From positions 7,580,501-7,644,500 of the forward strand of contig JAILWY010000025.1 in NCBI GenBank assembly GCA_022113835.1: 64,000 nt of DNA, read 5' to 3'. Of this stretch, positions 62,501-64,000 are shown in pieces. Under the pieces are notes generated by a model, which searched no databases, had not been told where the DNA came from, and worked only from the letters and a program-made list of their open reading frames with translations. Source of the stretch: Atopsyche davidsoni. Lineage: Eukaryota; Arthropoda; Insecta; Trichoptera; Hydrobiosidae. Position 1 is the first letter of the stretch, and each line of letters begins with the position of its first letter. A program made the translations under genes and the position numbers.

Positions 62501-64000
62501 TACACTCTTTGATTTGCATGTAATCAAATAAATCGTTTCTTATAAAAAGATGAACCGCTTCATGCACACTTTGCGGATTACTCGGCATCACAACGACACC
62601 ACTTTGTCCTAAAAATTGTTCAATAATTGGAGGATTATCATTCTCTGACCACTCCACTTATTCATTGTCACTGGACAGTATTGGTAGAAGTAACGTTGAC
62701 GAGTCCTAAACAGACATTACGATCTGTAAACCCAAAGAGTAAAATGACCTTCTGCCGCTTTTAGAGTAAACACATTCAAAAAGGTATTTATACGCGCCCC
62801 GCATTTAGACAACAGTCCGCGAAACGGGTACTAGTACCCGCCTCGCCTTTAGTGTGTTAATATTCGTCATTTCCAAAAAACGTTCTTGAAATTTGGAAGT
62901 ATAAAAACACGACGTGGCACTGCGCTATAATTTTTTTTTTTTTGTAGTATGTATGTTTTCTGCACTTGTATTGTATTATAAATATTTTAATTGCACGTTT
63001 TTTTTTTAGAATGAGTGCGGCGCAGCCTAATCCGTACATGTACAATCAGTACCCCATTGATTTTGCTACCGCGGGGGCCCACCCCGGGTACACGATGGGA
63101 GCGTCAGCCTACGCCGCCCCTGAAATGTATGGTGTCTCAGCCCTTGGCAACCATGCCCACGAGATGCTGCAGCAGCCTGCCGCCCTGGAGCAGGGACCCA
63201 CGCATGACGTCACCGGCCAGTACTCGCAGGGCGTCCTCGATATCCAAAACCCCAACATCACATCTAAAGCCGGCAAACGATGGGACGGTACGTATCAAGT
63301 AGTTGTAGACCGTAGCTCGAAGAACTTTGATGGTGATGATAACCTTGAGAATGTGAAGCAGCAACATCGCCGACAGGATGTTCGACGTGTCGGAAAAAAT
63401 AACTTTCAAATTGGAGAAAAATTGACCCGTAGAGAGGAAACGAACGCACACGATCATGCAACAAAGCGTAACAGTAACATCGGCGATTTTAATAAATTAC
63501 ATATAAAAAGTTTTGGAATGTTTCATAAGGGTGATTTTCATGATGATACGAACAATATTTTTGAGCATGATCATAGTTATGCCAAAAGGTTAGATGGTGA
63601 TGTTGGCGGTAAGGTCATAAAACGCAGCGATGATGATTATTTCGATACATTCGTGGATGATGAGTATAACAGTGGAGAGATTGCTCAAAAAGTGTTCAAG
63701 CACACGTACGTCCCTATGCGATATAAGCAAGATGATAAAAAGGTGAACGAGTTTAACCATGGAAGCTTTCAGGTTGTACCGCGGAATAACGATGGGGCAA
63801 ATAGAAACTATGTGAAATTTGATCTTAACGATGGCGTGAACTACGGACCTCGTATCCACGAGAGTCCTTCGATAGTTAATAGAAATTCTAATAGTGATTA
63901 TGAAGATAATTTTGATGAAAATAGCTACGGGGTTTTTGGTAGTAAAGGAGGAATCTCCAGAAACCACTTCACTTTCGATTTAAGTGACGCTGTTGGGTTT
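53576..64000 (+). CDS. Osiris family protein (gene 3) with long acidic tail, 3' partial
   Basis: Exons 53576-53963, 61973-62165 and 63010 to the window end; donors gtgagg and gtgagt, acceptors accttccag and tttttttag, phases 1 and 2. 524 residues are visible with no stop. Residues 1-20 are a signal peptide ending A-V-C. C35 and C41 form the cysteine pair; N-x-[ST] sites fall at N29 and N38. The DUF1676 body reaches about 129. R-G-K-S-K-K precedes the hydrophobic block 137-184, ending V-V-K-K-F. After it come a Tyr/Pro/Ala/Met-rich part (195-280) and a long Asp/Asn/Lys/His-rich extension with four K-R pairs (283, 346, 386, 398) and a repeated F-D-L-[NS]-D-x-V motif (464, 516). Core Osiris proteins are usually 200-350 aa, so the tail is unusual. 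Role by family only: cuticle-secreting epithelia. Confidence 0.88.
55769..55882 (+). repeat. Inverted repeat and dispersed repeat piece, copy b
   Basis: tcagttgatttggattcttg near 55769 pairs with caagaatccaaatcaactga near 55863-55882. The right half (cctcaagcgcctcaataccc, then aagaatccaaatcaac) matches the minus strand at 18759-18800 and also encodes T-Q-E-S-K-S-T in one frame. Probably two opposed fragments of one repeat. Confidence 0.5.
56345..56415 (+). repeat. Retroelement-end motif repeat, copy 2
   Basis: Reads tgaaaatgagcccagcacgg, then aatccgaaaccttgaaataa and cttcaagcagctcaacc. It matches 25100-25165 in word order and spacing. Confidence 0.45.
59650..59700 (+). repeat. Degenerate tRNA-derived SINE head
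   Basis: ttggcttgttggttcagtga (A-box-like) is followed about 20 bases on by gacttgatttgatcc (B-box-like). It resembles the fragment at 51945-52030. Strongly decayed. Confidence 0.4.
61697..61910 (+). repeat. Dispersed repeat family, copy 2
   Basis: Second copy of the unit at 44797-45010. It ends 63 bases before the acceptor of exon 2 of gene 3, so a repeat insertion lies close to, and may have shaped, the branch-point region. Confidence 0.65.
62427..62860 (-). mobile_element. piggyBac-like 5' fragment
   Basis: Read on the minus strand from 62860: TTAA, then cacactaaaggcgaggcggg, a perfect 16-bp palindrome cgggtactagtacccg (62825-62840), a TATA-like tataaata (62792-62785), and then the start of a transposase-like frame. 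TTAA plus a palindromic GGGTA/TACCC just inside is usual for piggyBac ends. Another TTAA at 62427-62430 is followed by gcgggtaacc, which may mark the other border. The element has lost nearly all of its coding region. Confidence 0.6.
62448..62657 (-). pseudogene. piggyBac transposase N-terminal relic
   Basis: A minus-strand frame gives an acidic start (S-S-D-N-E, stop, then E-W-S-E-N-D), I-E-Q-F-L-G-Q-S-G-V, and H-E-A-V-H-L-F-I-R-N-D-L-F-D-Y-M. Acidic N-terminus, F-x-G-x-x-G and then a '[DE]-x-[FV]-x-L-F-x-x-[DE]-L' helix is the order found at the start of piggyBac/PGBD transposases. Two stops interrupt the upstream frame and the rest is missing, so it is not functional. Confidence 0.55.

Larger units (their letters stand above)
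62166..63009 (+). other. Intron 2 of Osiris gene 3 (844 bp)
   Basis: Bounded by gtgagt and a T-run acceptor tttttttag, phase 2. About half of it is the piggyBac-like fragment at 62427-62860. Confidence 0.75.

Noticed and set aside
63137..63967. Minus-strand ORFs over the tail of gene 3
   Set aside because: Antisense shadows of the 330-codon open exon, which is joined in phase to the Osiris core.
1..64000. CRISPR arrays, bacterial operons, ribosome binding sites, riboswitches or rRNA
   Set aside because: Nothing of the kind is seen; spliced genes with insect-type promoters show a eukaryotic nuclear sequence.

Overview
The window is AT-rich eukaryotic DNA with sparse genes, long introns and many decayed transposons. 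Three genes carry the marks of the Osiris family (DUF1676): a signal peptide, usually a spaced cysteine pair, a Gly/Lys-rich linker, and a long Ala/Leu/Ile/Met hydrophobic block ending in a 'G-[IV]-x-x-[LF]'-like turn. Osiris genes are known only from insects, where they sit in a conserved tandem cluster, so this is most likely part of an insect Osiris cluster. The large introns (up to 11 kb), tRNA-derived SINE heads and mariner, pogo, hAT and piggyBac relics fit a medium-to-large insect genome. I could not fix the order or species.

Layout. (A) 1-4617: downstream flank of gene 1, holding a GC-rich block at the left edge and a TIR MITE. (B) 4618-20888, minus strand: Osiris gene 1, three exons that join in frame to 255 aa, with a TATA plus TCAGT initiator. 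Its introns hold a foldback repeat, a 400-bp pogo-type MITE and an internally deleted mariner. (C) 20889-39402: intergenic, with a 183-bp foldback, a tRNA-like SINE head, microsatellites, dispersed repeats, and a lone terminal exon resembling the C-terminus of a flavin amine oxidase. (D) 39403-43044, minus strand: Osiris-like gene 2, inferred as three exons including a 78-bp exon; proline-rich and Gln/Met-rich tail. (E) 43045-53284: divergent intergenic region with a hAT relic. (F) 53285-64000, plus strand: promoter and Osiris gene 3, which runs off the right edge with an unusual Asp/Asn-rich C-terminal extension. Intron 2 of gene 3 holds a piggyBac-like fragment.

Genes 1 and 2 are tandem on the minus strand; gene 3 is divergent from gene 2. 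All three have a phase-1 intron just before the hydrophobic module, good evidence of common descent. The products are expected to be secreted or endomembrane proteins of cuticle-forming epithelia; that role comes from family knowledge, not from this sequence. Most remaining short ORFs look like chance.
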